NCBI GenBank assembly: GCA_948470475.1 | Contig: OX419347.1 | Span: 18,318,175 to 18,382,174, forward strand | Length of the DNA stretch: 64,000 bases | From: Galaxea fascicularis | Taxonomy: Eukaryota > Cnidaria > Anthozoa > Scleractinia > Euphylliidae | Reading direction: 5' to 3' | Shown here: positions 12,101-22,254 of the stretch, piece by piece | How positions within the stretch are numbered: position 1 is the first letter of the stretch | Layout: each line of letters begins with the position of its first letter | Made by a program: the position numbers and the translations under genes | Notes under the pieces: generated by a model | The model's input: only the letters and a program-made list of their open reading frames with translations | Databases searched by the model: none | What the model was told of the DNA's origin: nothing

Positions 12101-13258
12101 CACCAGTTTTTTTTGTGCATGCACAGACCTTCTAGAAGAGATAGCAGGAGATATCAATGGTTTTCAGAGGTAGTAAACGACTACCGAAGAGCTTACGCCA
12201 AACGTCAGATATTTACGGTGACCACCTCACCTTATTAACTGTTGATAAAACCAAATTCATTTTCACACACTCCTACCAAGGCAGCACCAACAATTCTTTA
12301 GAAACGTACCCTGCAAGCAGAGGCCCTTCGATCCTCCTAGATAAGTCGGGAAGAGGGAAGAATTTTCCCGACTTATCTGGGAGGATCGAAGGGCCTCTGC
12401 TCGCAGGGCACTAGAAACCAACCACTGACAACTGAACAAAGTCCAAGTCAAAAATTTGCATGTGGCCCTTTTGCTTCACAGAAACCACTCCAGCACCAAA
12501 CGGGACTGTATCTGTCATCTCTGTGATGAAAGAAACTACTCAGAGTCAACAGAAACAGAGTGCAGTACAAACTGGTGATGAGTTAGAACGAGAGGATATC
12601 CAGTCTGAAAGTATTACGCCATCTCCCTCCTCAGCAAGTAACGCCAGCATTTCTGCAATGGCAGTTGAAGAACCTACCAAGACCACTTTAATTTCTTCTT
12701 CATCTAAGCCTTCTTCAATGTTTTCACCATCAAAACAAGCCAGCTCTGCACCAGCACCTGTAGTATCTTTCAACAGCACAGCCCCTCTCTCGGTTGTTGG
12801 CAACAACTTTACAGAAAACAGTAAACGTAAGTTACCAGTATGTGTATACTTAATTCCTTCTTCTTTGAATGCACCTACCAGTTTTACCCCGAGAGATGGC
12901 CTGTGCATTTGTGGATCTAAAATATATTGGTTTACATTCAGTAGCTCAGTTGTCAATAAAGACAAGAGCGTATGTAAGGGCCGAGATTTTGATCTTTTCC
13001 GGGGTTGGAGGCGGGAGGGTGGTGAGAGAGTTTGTCTCTACACAGTGTAGCCTGTGTATGTCGCAACTGTCTCAGCGTCGTGTGGATTTCTTTCTTCCTA
13101 TGCGTGTAATTGAAAAGCAGAGTTTTTATTCACTGCCTTACTCTACGTCACTTGTAGCCTTACCTACTGTTGGTGCAGTTGAAGAAAAAGGTGAAAAGTT
13201 ATCTACACCAAGTTCAGAGGAGACGTTAGAAGAAAGTCTGGAAAACGCTGAGTCATAG
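3180..13258 (+). CDS. EFCAB14: EFCAB14-like single-pass membrane coiled-coil protein
   Basis: Eleven exons join in perfect phase (604 aa): 3180-3331, 5989-6084, 6209-6354, 8899-9038, 9379-9600, 10465-10620, 10755-10868, 11367-11549, 11859-12039, 12482-12826, 13179-13258 (stop TAG). The layout matches vertebrate EFCAB14: a Lys/Arg-rich cytosolic tail starting MNSKKAKRNKEELLLIA; an acidic patch (DEDSDSD, ~res 58-64); a Cys-rich juxtamembrane stretch (RRCGCCRVC); one membrane helix at ~res 91-113; then a long extracellular or lumenal heptad-rich stalk with several N-glycosylation sites (NST, NLS, NHT); and a Ser/Thr/Pro-rich end. The human protein ends in EF-hands; none is visible here, where the last exon encodes only a short Glu/Ser tail. 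The family's molecular function is poorly known. The name rests on remembered domain order and weak sequence resemblance, so it needs alignment; gene structure is more certain than the name. Confidence 0.65.
4122..4287. mobile_element. Short MITE with CAGGGTTTTCA terminal inverted repeats
   Basis: A 166-bp unit begins CAGGGTTTTCA (4,122-4,132) and ends with its exact inverse TGAAAACCCTG (4,277-4,287). Inside are repeats of a CCGGACG-type motif. The termini resemble those of hAT-type elements. Target-site duplication cannot be judged because both flanks are ATA microsatellite. It lies in intron 1 of the EFCAB14-like gene and has no coding capacity. Confidence 0.6.
4578..4691. repeat. ATA and TTTA microsatellites
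   Basis: An (ATA)n run lies at about 4,578-4,604 and a (TTTA)n run at about 4,662-4,691, both inside intron 1 of the EFCAB14-like gene. Confidence 0.9.
5954..6084 (+). CDS. Alternative first exon of the EFCAB14-like gene
   Basis: An ATG at 5,954 (MAKHKNMKLSS...) reads in frame through the same sequence as exon 2 (acceptor at 5,988) and into the same phase-2 donor at 6,084. It could therefore start a shorter isoform of about 565 aa that lacks the first exon at 3,180. The internal acceptor (CTTTCATCCAG, exon from 5,989) gives the longer form. Both forms are phase-compatible with the membrane-helix exon at 6,209. The choice cannot be settled from sequence alone. Confidence 0.35.
9960..10135 (-). 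mobile_element. Copy of the 'TTATCAACGGAGTT' repeat family (partial)
   Basis: Read on the minus strand this carries the family signature: a GGTGCTGCATCGGTGGGGAA-like head, TTATCAATGGAGTTGATAAT, GGGGATTCTAAAAGCTGATG. The same signature recurs near 12,165-12,305, 19,788-19,890 and, as an inverted pair, 43,861-44,110. Only one arm is present here, in intron 4 of the EFCAB14-like gene. Confidence 0.6.
11122..11316. mobile_element. Foldback element, ~75-bp arms
   Basis: Bases 11,122-11,197 are repeated in near-perfect inverse at 11,242-11,316 (shared core CCTCCCAAATGAATCATCAC and CACATGATCTGAATTGGGTG), separated by a loop of about 45 bases. No coding capacity. It ends only about 50 bp before exon 7 of the EFCAB14-like gene, so the intron's 3' end includes element sequence. 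Confidence 0.85.
12165..12305 (-). mobile_element. Degenerate copy of the 'TTATCAACGGAGTT' repeat family
   Basis: Similar order of motifs to the copy at 9,960-10,135 (CTGTTGATAAAACCAAATTC followed by a GGCAGCACCA tail and TTTAGAAAC), but more diverged. It directly abuts the hairpin element at 12,309-12,408 in intron 8 of the EFCAB14-like gene. Confidence 0.5.
12309..12408. mobile_element. Hairpin MITE with 43-bp arms
   Basis: Bases 12,309-12,351 (CCCTGCAAGCAGAGGCCCTT...) are inverted at 12,366-12,408 with two mismatches and a 14-base loop. The element is non-coding and palindromic end to end, in intron 8 of the EFCAB14-like gene. Confidence 0.85.
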
Positions 13259-14350
13259 ATTAATAATTAAGGTAAAATTTAACCATTCGATTTTGTCTAC
13301 AAGAGCAGTGTAGAAAGATGACAAAAGGTGTTTTGATAAACCAGATAGGACGAATTTTGCGATTTTATCCTTGAAAATTTATGGAAAAAGAGATTCGTCG
13401 CCTGATGAATTGGCTGGGTTGTCTTTGTCTGTTTTAACAGCTTTTTTGTTGCTTGTACTATTCAGTGATCCAAAGCCGCGTCTATGTACCCAGAGTGATT
13501 ATCATTGTCCTCTGATTTAAATGTTTGCTTGTTTTGTTGACCCGTCTTTGTTTGTTTTCTCAGGTCTTTGTTGGATTCAGATTGGGTCACCCCCGTCAAT
13601 TAATCCTAAATCACAGATATGATGGTTACCTCCTTGGTTCTATCAGGAGTTCCAGATGTAAAAAAGAAGTGTTATTATGGCAAAAAATTGTCCGAGGGTT
13701 TTATACAAATAATATCGGAAATTTATTAACGTATTTGGGACGATATTTCATACCCAATATGACTGTGAGAATTTTCCGTTTTGAAGTAACTGCGTGTTGG
13801 TTTTGCTGCCAGTCGCTAGAATGCCTATAGACTGAAATTTTTCGAAGATGAAATGTAAATTGGCTCTATTTCAACCAAGACAAACGCTCTGGCATCTTGG
13901 ATCTTAGAAAAGCAGATGTGGTTAAATGATGTGAACGTAAGAAAAGTGGCCCCTGTGACAACGAACTAAGTATCCATTTCTCACAGTAGGCTCTGAGTAT
14001 ATGCACATAGCAATCGCGAACGAAAGAACCCTGCGTTGTAGCAAAATGCTGCGTCGCTCTTAATTCTAGTCTTATCTTCGTCTTCCATCGAAAGCTTTAT
14101 GTTTTTTAAAATAAGTTACATGTTTTTGTTTTTTTTTTGTAATTTGAAATACTGCGCAGAATCCACACAAAATAGTTAAAATTCATATCGTCCTGAAGTA
14201 TTGAACAATGGCAAAACAAGGTGCACGGTTCGTTTGTTTGTCTGCATCTTGGTTGTAATTATTGAGTTAACAACAGTAATGTAACAATTTTTGTTGAATT
14301 GTGAAATCTCCTTGGCGCCTGTCAAAAACTGTTATACACCGCTGGCCACA

Positions 14351-14356
14351 AATAAA
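14351..14356 (+). terminator. Candidate poly(A) signal for the EFCAB14-like gene
   Basis: An AATAAA hexamer lies about 1.09 kb after the EFCAB14-like stop, in a region without other coding sequence. It lies opposite the candidate signal of the convergent P450 gene (14,380-14,385), which supports this being the boundary between the two transcripts. Inference only. Confidence 0.45.
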
Positions 14357-14379
14357 AGGTTGGCAGTCACTGCTTTTCA

Positions 14380-14385
14380 TTTATT
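14380..14385 (-). terminator. Candidate poly(A) signal for the CYP4-like gene
   Basis: TTTATT on the plus strand is AATAAA on the minus strand, about 650 bp beyond the P450 stop codon. Transcripts using both signals would meet or overlap by a few tens of bases. Confidence 0.4.
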
Positions 14386-15031
14386 TCACTTTTTCAGAAG
14401 TAAATAATATATAACCTTTACAAAAGTTAAATATTTACAGTTCATAAAATGTTGATCCCGGTAATATAGCAAGCAACAAACTGAAACAGTTAGTTTTGCA
14501 AATAAAGAAAATCGTGAAAAAGACACTCAATATCCCAACTAATCACATCGACCCGACTGCCAACGGTAATAACTTTGTAACTTTGTTTGCATACATGGAC
14601 AAGATTAAAAAATAAAGGAGATGAAAGGTGGGTTTCTTTACACTTTGTTTGTGGTTTCGAAATTCAAAGTTCTTTGGTTATACAACTTTTTTTCCGTAGC
14701 CGTTATTGATAAAGGTCAAATGTTAATAAAGGTACCCCCGACATTACAAGTCGATATACAAGAACGTATTTGGACAGCTAAACAGTGTGAACTACTGATT
14801 TCTTTGGCCATTGCCAAGAGGTACACGCATAAGACGGGACCACACCTTGCGTCAGTACGTTAGAAATAGGTCCTTACACTAGTCAGTACTGACTCGGTTT
14901 CGCTGTCAACGCCCAAGATAATCTGTGAGACTAGGAAGATTATAGATCCCTTCCCACAACATTTTTCGCACAGTTGACTTACTCTAGTCCGAGAACAGAG
15001 TAAAGTTAAAACAGTCGAACTGCTGTAACTC

Positions 15032-18000
15032 TTATGTCCGTGGCGTCAAATTTAAACGAATTCCTTTCCTTGTGCGGAGCATGATCTCCGGAAACAAGTC
15101 CTCTGATGTGACTTGGTTTTCTTTGTTTACCGACAACTTGAATCTGCAATCAAATCGGAGAAGTGTGAATGGCTCTAAACACAATATTCAAGGTCTTTTC
15201 TTGGTTAACCTTGCCATGACAAGTTGAGGAATGGTGCCAATGAAGATGGTTTTGTAAGCGAAAGAGAACAAAGAGAGATTTAGGTTGAAAAGCAAAGCAA
15301 TACTGATACATATTCTGAGGAAAGATTAGATTAATGGGTGTATAGTGAATATATGGTGTTGTGCTGTGGCATGCTTGCGGTGTTATTGTTCCATTATCTT
15401 TGAAATGCGCGTGGTAAACCTAAATCCCCTTGTGAAGATCTGCATTTCCTGGCAGCTTTCTTGACTGTACTGAAAAGGCAAGCCCGTAACAGGAGTAGGG
15501 GCACGGGAAGTCCCTGCCATAATTTTTTGAAGTTGAAAAACAATTTAACCAAAAAAAATATCAAAAGTTTCCAGAACGGTGAAATTCGAGTTCTTTCGAA
15601 CTTCGTCGCGATTCTTCCAACTTGCTAAATTGTAGACGAATTCTCCTTCAGTCAAATTCTCAGGACCGGTTCCAAGTTTAAAAAGAAGAGGAAAAATTTG
15701 TTTGTCGGGTGTTTACGTCTTCCATGAAACGTGAAGTTGTGAAGAAATTACCCAAAACTTAAGTGCGATGAATGTGCAGAATTGATGTTTTGCTTATTAA
15801 ACCTATTGCTTTGATGGTCTCCTTGCCGCCGTAGTCGCCATGCCATCTTAAACTCCCTAATGTGTACGAGGGGCAGGTGGAGGGTAGCTTCGCTTGGCCA
15901 ACTTGCTGAGCCCACCCTAGTTATGCTAGGCTTGCTACGGGCCTGCAAAGTATTGCGAGAAAACTTGAAGTTCTACATAATACAGGTGGCATACCTTCTA
16001 AGAATCATTGCTACCGCTATCTTCATTTCAGCCATTGCGAAGTTCATTCCAATGCAGTTTCTGTAAACATAAATAAGTAGTAGATATGGCAAAGTCAGTA
16101 AGACGACACCTAAATGCGTAACCACAAACCTTGGTCCAGCTGAGAATGGCACATATGCATATGGCGATCTGTCTGTCTTGTTTTTAACTGTGAAGCGTAG
16201 TGGGTCAAAAGTCTGCGAAGAAAAAGTAAAGCATTCGGATTAGAAGGTTTCATATCCAATCTCGACGTTTACTAAAGCACAGGAATAAAAAAAGCAGAAA
16301 CAAACTGAAATAAGAGATTACTAAATGTTCTCAATCAAATTTGAGTGATGATTTTTAAGCAGGCGTAAAGAGATTTGTACCCAACAAAATAGAACGACAC
16401 GGGGGATACGAAACCAGTTAGGCCATTTGAACTCTTACCTCAGGGTCTTCCCACACGTGAGGATTGTGATGCAGGGCGTAAGCGTTAATCATAATCCAAG
16501 TACCTAGCATACAAGAACGCCGTGCACATTATCCATGAGTTACTTCATCATCGTAGTCGTCGTCGTCCGTCGTCGTCGGAATCGTCATCGTAATCATCAT
16601 CAGTGTCATCGTCATTAGCGGGATCATCGTCGTCATTTAAAGTTTCCATATCATTCACCTTCAACATTACAATAAATTCTGAGCCATAACACACCAGAGA
16701 CTAAAATTACCTTGAGGTACCAGTTTACCGTCGATGTTATATGATTTGTCCAAACTGCGGCTGAACATTGGAAATGGTGGATACAACCTCATGCTCTCCT
16801 TTATCACAAGAGTCACATAGTTTAGTTGAAGCAAGTCATCCCTGATAGAACAAAATCGGAATTAACGGTTTCTTAGATTCGTCATTTTTTATCCTGATCG
16901 TGTTCGAAAACAGATTCAAAGGTTGGCGTTTGGAGCCTTAGCCCTTCCGCGCAAACCTTGTTTAGTTTCATTATCAAAGACTGCCTACCATTCAGTCACA
17001 TTGATTAATGATAATATGCATCTTACCATTCGAGTTCCTTTTTGTCACCAAAAACTTCATCAGCCTCTTTCTGGCATTTCCTCTGATGCTCTGGGTACAA
17101 GGCAAGGTTGTACAACGTCCAAGAAATTGCTTAGCAGTCCAAGGAGGAGGAAAAGTAAGTTAGTGAAGTCTGGGTCACAGTTCGTGTTACTAAGGTATAA
17201 ATTTGAAAAAGCTTCACCGTACCATTTTGAGTTGGGCTAGAGAAAATGGAACCACCATTGTAATGAATAGCGTAACAAGAATGTTTTAAAGTTAATAACA
17301 CTCAGTTTCGCTTCCAAATGCGCAAGCGTGGAGAAACCAATCATTCTCGGAATCCTTAATAGGTCAACGACTTTGATTAGCTTTGTATGTGACAGATTTT
17401 TTACTGAATCAACCTTGTACCAAGGACCTCCTCCCCAAAGCGAAGGGAAAGGTCCTCGGAACGAGGCTGATTTTTTAATTTGCTCGATAGAAATAAGTGG
17501 CATCCTGATTTGAATGGCAAATACTAATTTGCAAAATGACATGAAAATTTATTTCGGTCATGCTATATACTACTTGGAGACTTGGTTTAACAGGCTATGA
17601 CGTCATTTCTAGAACTTAGTAAATGGCAATGGCCGGAGGTAAAACCAAACTCCAATTTGGCGAAATACTGTGAAAAGTAAGCCAAGGAAACTTGTGAGCT
17701 AGGAATATGTGCAATTATACCATAGTTGGATATTTTCGGACCTCATCCAATCAGAGTTTATGTACGCGATTGCATACAGGGGCATTCTGTCGGTAACGGG
17801 ATTGACTATAGCTAGTGTTGAGGAGGAAAGATTTAAAATCCATTCAGAATGAAAACTGATAGAATCACAATTTGTTACCAGCAGCAACAGTGTCTTGTCC
17901 AGCAGCGAAAAAGGTTACAACTTCTGCTCTTATCTCTTCATCAGTTAAACTTTGGCCATCTTCATCCTGCAGCCAATAACATAGACGGCAGTTGTGTTCT

Positions 18001-21000
18001 ATTAGCAAACTGTTGGGGAGGGGTGAAACCAAAACTGGTGTGCCCCTTTTACAGTAATGCTTTTTAAAAAAACAAAAGATTTCTGGTGCTCACATTGGTA
18101 CTAATGTGGACTGAGTCAGAAATGAAAAAATGTTTGTATTTCATTAGCAATTTTAAAACAAATCAATGGGTTTTTAATTTTAGGGGAGAAATAAAATTTT
18201 GAGAGGTAGAAAAGGGTAAACGCATTAGTAAAATTAGTTAGTTCGCTAACGGAGTCAGGGGCACGTAGTTGTGGTGGTGGACTGTCCGGTCTTCGCCTTC
18301 TAATTTATTCACTAAATTTGTAATGTTTAACCACCTTCCAATCCAATGTTTTCCAATTTTCCATAATTTTCAACATTCGCCCAAGCAACTCTTTTTCCTT
18401 TTAAACATTCCAAAAATCATCCACTAATTCGCAAACATTTACTGGACCAAGGAGTCAAACCTGATGAAGCCATTTTTCGATTGAGTGAAATCTTGGCGAG
18501 ATCGGTTTGGGAAAAGTACTGAAATATACTGAAAACAAGGCAACTCCCCCTTAAAAGAAAATCATGGAAGTCATAAACATGTGATAGTTCGATAAATACC
18601 TTGATTGCAAGGAGAATATCCACCATATCTAGGAGCTTCCGTCTCCCTGAATTTTCCTGTTTACTCTGTAAATCATTGAAACTATTCAGTTTAGATATGT
18701 ACATGCGATCTATAACGGAAAACTGAAATCTTATGTAAATCTGACTCTATGTAGGTTTTCGCCTATATTTACGCGGACTGAAAATCATTAAAAATTCTAG
18801 TGAAAGAAAAGCATATTTGTCGCCGAAATATGCCGCCTTACAATCGATAAAATATTTTCGCACGCATGCCGTCGATTGGTCCAGCTAAAACCGGGGAATA
18901 TCCGGTGATGTTTGCGCGCCAAATGGAGAATATATTGCCTGTATATGCCACTTTTATGACCCACTTACAGCTTCAAGTGATACTCCTGTTTCACTGATTT
19001 TCTGTTAAATTGTTAAAAGGCAACTGTACCTTCACCGGCATGTCGGGATCGTGATCGTGATGGTTTTCTTAACACGCGACTTGGGTGCCTATAAGTAGTA
19101 TGGTGTTAGACTTCCTTGAATGTCTGAGCCATCTTTTGTACCTTTTCTTGTAGAGTCTTTCTTCTGTTCCTTATTATCTCTTCAGCCGCTCTGTGAGCTG
19201 CATTGCAGTTCCGGTAAAAGTTTCTGCCATCTCGGGTCCAGCGGAAGATCCAGTCTGGATGCAGAATAGGTGTACTGTAAAACAAAAGCAAGAGGAGGTA
19301 CTCACAACGAATGGCGGAGAAGTTATGATAGAAATGACCATCATGAAGATGGCGATGAGAAGGCGATGGTGATATTGATGATGATGATGACGACGACGAC
19401 AACATTGACGATGATGATGATGATTGAAGATGAAGACGATAATGATGATGATAATGATGATGGTGGTGGTGGTGGTGGTGATAGTGATGATGATGATAAT
19501 GATTGTCACTCATCGTAGTATAAATATTCTAAAATAGTTTGATACCATGTTTGACATCATTTAAGTGTGAAAGTGTGAACTTAATATTGCACTTACATAA
19601 GTCGCTTTATCAGTGCTTTAGAAACCGCGGTCACACTGCGGGTGAACGGGTCCTGATTCCTGAGGACAATGAAGATCACAAATCTCTTGATTGGAATTTA
19701 AAAACTCCAAACCATTAATCATGTGCGAGGGCACCAAGTTTGTACTTCAGCAGGGCACCAAGTTTGCACTTCAGCAAACCCTGGACAAACTATGATTTTA
19801 TCAACGGAGTTGACAATGTAAATTGGCATCGAACAGGGATTCTAAAAGCTGACGTTTCGAGCGTCATTCCTTCATCGGAGCGAATCGGACAAAATAAGCT
19901 ACTCACACATTTGTCTGACAGTTGCTATTGAAGCTAAAAGCACACTTTAGCGTTGAATCCAGGGCCATCAAGCCGAGGTCTCGGAAGCATTCCATTTTCT
20001 CTGGATACCGAGACCACTTTTCCTGCAAGGACACCAAACTGTATTCGAGGCCTCATCTATATTCAACTGACCGTTGGTTTTAGCTATCTTGGAATGTAAC
20101 GGTTTATTGGTCTGATTAACTGTGGCACACAGAGTAGTTCAACTGAATCCAACATGACACTGAGTATCATAAATCGAAAAGGAAATGCCGTTGTTTGGAC
20201 TTTTCGACGTCACGTATGTTTGCATTTTTTTCATGAAATACTACACCAGTAACTTGAGGTTCACAACCTCTGATCGCCTACTGGAAAATACGGTCAAGTC
20301 CTCGTAGAGCATAAGGTAAAATTTCAGTCCTTTTTGTTAAGAAAAGCGTACCCTGCACGTTCTTCAGACCTGATTATGTTTAAACGGCATTTGACGCAAA
20401 GATGCGATTCTTGCTTATGTTTGTGAAGTCCTGTCTACCCCCCCTTCCCCTGCTGCAAGGCTCCCCCATCACCACCTCACTTACCAGTAACCTGTGAGTG
20501 GATTCGTGGAACAACTTTGCGTAAGGCTTCAATATGTCGGCGTGAAACGCTGGGGTCAAAAGCTTCCTCATTTGTTGCCATCTTTTTCCGTTGATAATGG
20601 TCAAACTCTTTCCTGTTAGGCCAGAAATGCTTTTTCATTCCATAATCGTATGAAATTTATTCCAAATTAGACTACTCACAAGCTCTCTTTCTCCTTCGTT
20701 TCTACATTTTCCCGGCGATTAACTACATTGCTTTACACGAATTATCTCGCAAGAGCGAATTTCCTATTGCGTTAATTAATAAGCAGGTTCGTTATTCTCT
20801 CATAACGAAGGCAAAAAGAAGGGGGCCATTAGTCTAGCGGTTATGTTTGTAAGTCCGCGTTGTTTGCGTCAGTTTAAGCGTGCAACTGTATGGACGAAAG
20901 AGTGGCATGTCAAGGAGAATGTTAACCGAAGGCGCTAAAAGAATTAAGGATGTGACGAGAGTTTGTGAAACTGGAGAAATAATTAAAGTGTACACGCAAT

Positions 21001-22254
21001 AATCCACAATTCTTTATAAATTAAGACACAAAGAGAGAGTACCGACTAAAAACTTGAAGCTTATTCCTTTCCCTTCTCCTCTGTCCTAAATTGTCGACAA
21101 GCCCTGTTGGTTGAGACACATAATCTGAAAGAACCTTCACTTTAGAAATAGATTCACAAGAACTGGCTTGTTACCTTACCAGTAAATGGTACAATGAGGC
21201 TGTAGACAAATTCTTCCTTTGGCACCTGGCTGGAAAGTACAATTTTAAGGGAATCGGGATGACATAAGACGAGAGCTGCTCGAAGAGGACCGAACCATAG
21301 TGGGTAGGCGGTTTTGTACTTCGAAGCACATGCAATATGAAATTTTAAGCCATTGCCATCAAAGGTTGCCTGCAAGGGAAAGAAAACAACCAACCATGCA
21401 TCAACCAGGGCACGTTGAAATCTCCAGGCTACACCTTGGCAGGAGCTCCTGACCTTGGAAATGATCCTGCTTTTCAATAAAACGTCTGAACGGCAGCCGG
21501 CAGTTTGAAGGAGTGAAATGTTTGTGCTCTATATTTGGCAGCTTATGGGTCATCAATGGCTCCAAGATTAGTTTTTCATTGTTTTGACGTAAGGCTTATG
21601 CGTTATTTCAACGGAAACCGACATTACAAAATATTTATGTTACAACAGTAAAGCGGTAAAGTCGTATCCTGTTAAGATGGTGATGAAACAAAGCGAAGAT
21701 TAAAATATTCCAAAAAAATTTTACGAAGATAAACCTCTTATCTTGCATTGAAAAAAGCTTAAAATAGCTTAATCTGTTTTCTATGCATGATTGGCTCTCT
21801 GTTTTTGCTGAAGCATCGCTTTAATTTCTGGATTTCGAAATCTAGATAGAAATTAAGCCTCCTTCTTGGAGAATCGTTGGTCTGACATAAAATACCAGCT
21901 CTTAATTTGGGTAATGTCACAATTCTTTAACCGCGCTCTTGACACAATGCTCTCACTGTTGCTTTACCTTCATTTTTTTCTTTTTGCATGGCAGATCTAC
22001 AAACTAATATACAAAAGTCTCAGTACTCACTCACTTACCCTATCAGTGTGGCCTTTCAGCCAGTGGGTAGGAGGGCCGTCGAAGTTTCTAACGCCGTTGT
22101 GAGAATGACGCATCAAAACAAAACTTGATAACAAAAAATGCCCAAGAAGAGCTAAAAATATTGACACAAAAATAACCAGCCAAGAAGAAGCTAGTAGGTA
22201 ACAAAGCTGAGAAAATAACGTAAACGTTGTTGAATTCCAAGCGATCGCAAACAT
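15032..22254 (-). CDS. Cytochrome P450, CYP4 clan, complete
   Basis: Fourteen exons join in perfect phase to 519 aa: 22039-22254, 21180-21369, 20485-20612, 19907-20022, 19597-19659, 19142-19274, 18600-18665, 17879-17966, 17027-17129, 16711-16841, 16439-16503, 16130-16212, 15995-16060, 15032-15143 (stop TAA). An N-terminal membrane anchor (~res 12-40) points to the endoplasmic reticulum. Family motifs follow in order: GPLRAALVL; LLTPAFHADILKPYAKLFHE (C-helix region); the I-helix oxygen-activation motif AGQDT (326-330); the K-helix ESMR (383-386) followed by LYPP; the PERF-like FDPLRF; and the heme loop PFSAGPRNCIGM with the cysteine ligand at ~463. As a class II monooxygenase it would oxidise fatty acids, eicosanoids or xenobiotics using P450 reductase; the substrate cannot be told. 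The usual CYP4 Glu just before the I-helix GHDT is Ala here. All joins use GT-AG; the donor after 19,142 (GTACAA) is the weakest. Confidence 0.93.
16555..16640. repeat. CGT/CAT triplet repeat in a P450 intron
   Basis: An interrupted run of CGTCGT and CATCAT triplets sits between P450 exons at 16,503 and 16,711. It is not part of the coding sequence. Confidence 0.85.
19375..19505. repeat. GAT/GGT triplet microsatellite
   Basis: A long interrupted (GAT)n and (GGT)n tract lies in the P450 intron just upstream of the exon at 19,142-19,274. It produces spurious Asp- or His-rich open frames on both strands; these are not genes. Confidence 0.9.
19788..19890 (+). mobile_element. Copy of the 'TTATCAACGGAGTT' repeat family
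   Basis: It carries TTTATCAACGGAGTTGACAA, CAGGGATTCTAAAAGCTGAC and TTTCGAGCGTCATTCCTTCA, matching the arm at 43,916-43,985. It stops about 17 bases short of P450 exon 4 (19,907-20,022). Just before it a 24-bp unit (GGGCACCAAGTTTG..CTTCAGCA) is present twice in tandem at about 19,729-19,776. Confidence 0.7.

Noticed and set aside
19106..19513. His- and Asp-rich open frames on both strands
   Set aside because: They are translations of the GAT microsatellite; the real P450 exon is only 19,142-19,274.
20822..20895. tRNA-like start (TTAGTCTAGCGGTTAT)
   Set aside because: It matches an A-box pattern, but there is no B-box (GGTTCGA-type) at the right distance and no cloverleaf; at most a relic of a tRNA-derived SINE.
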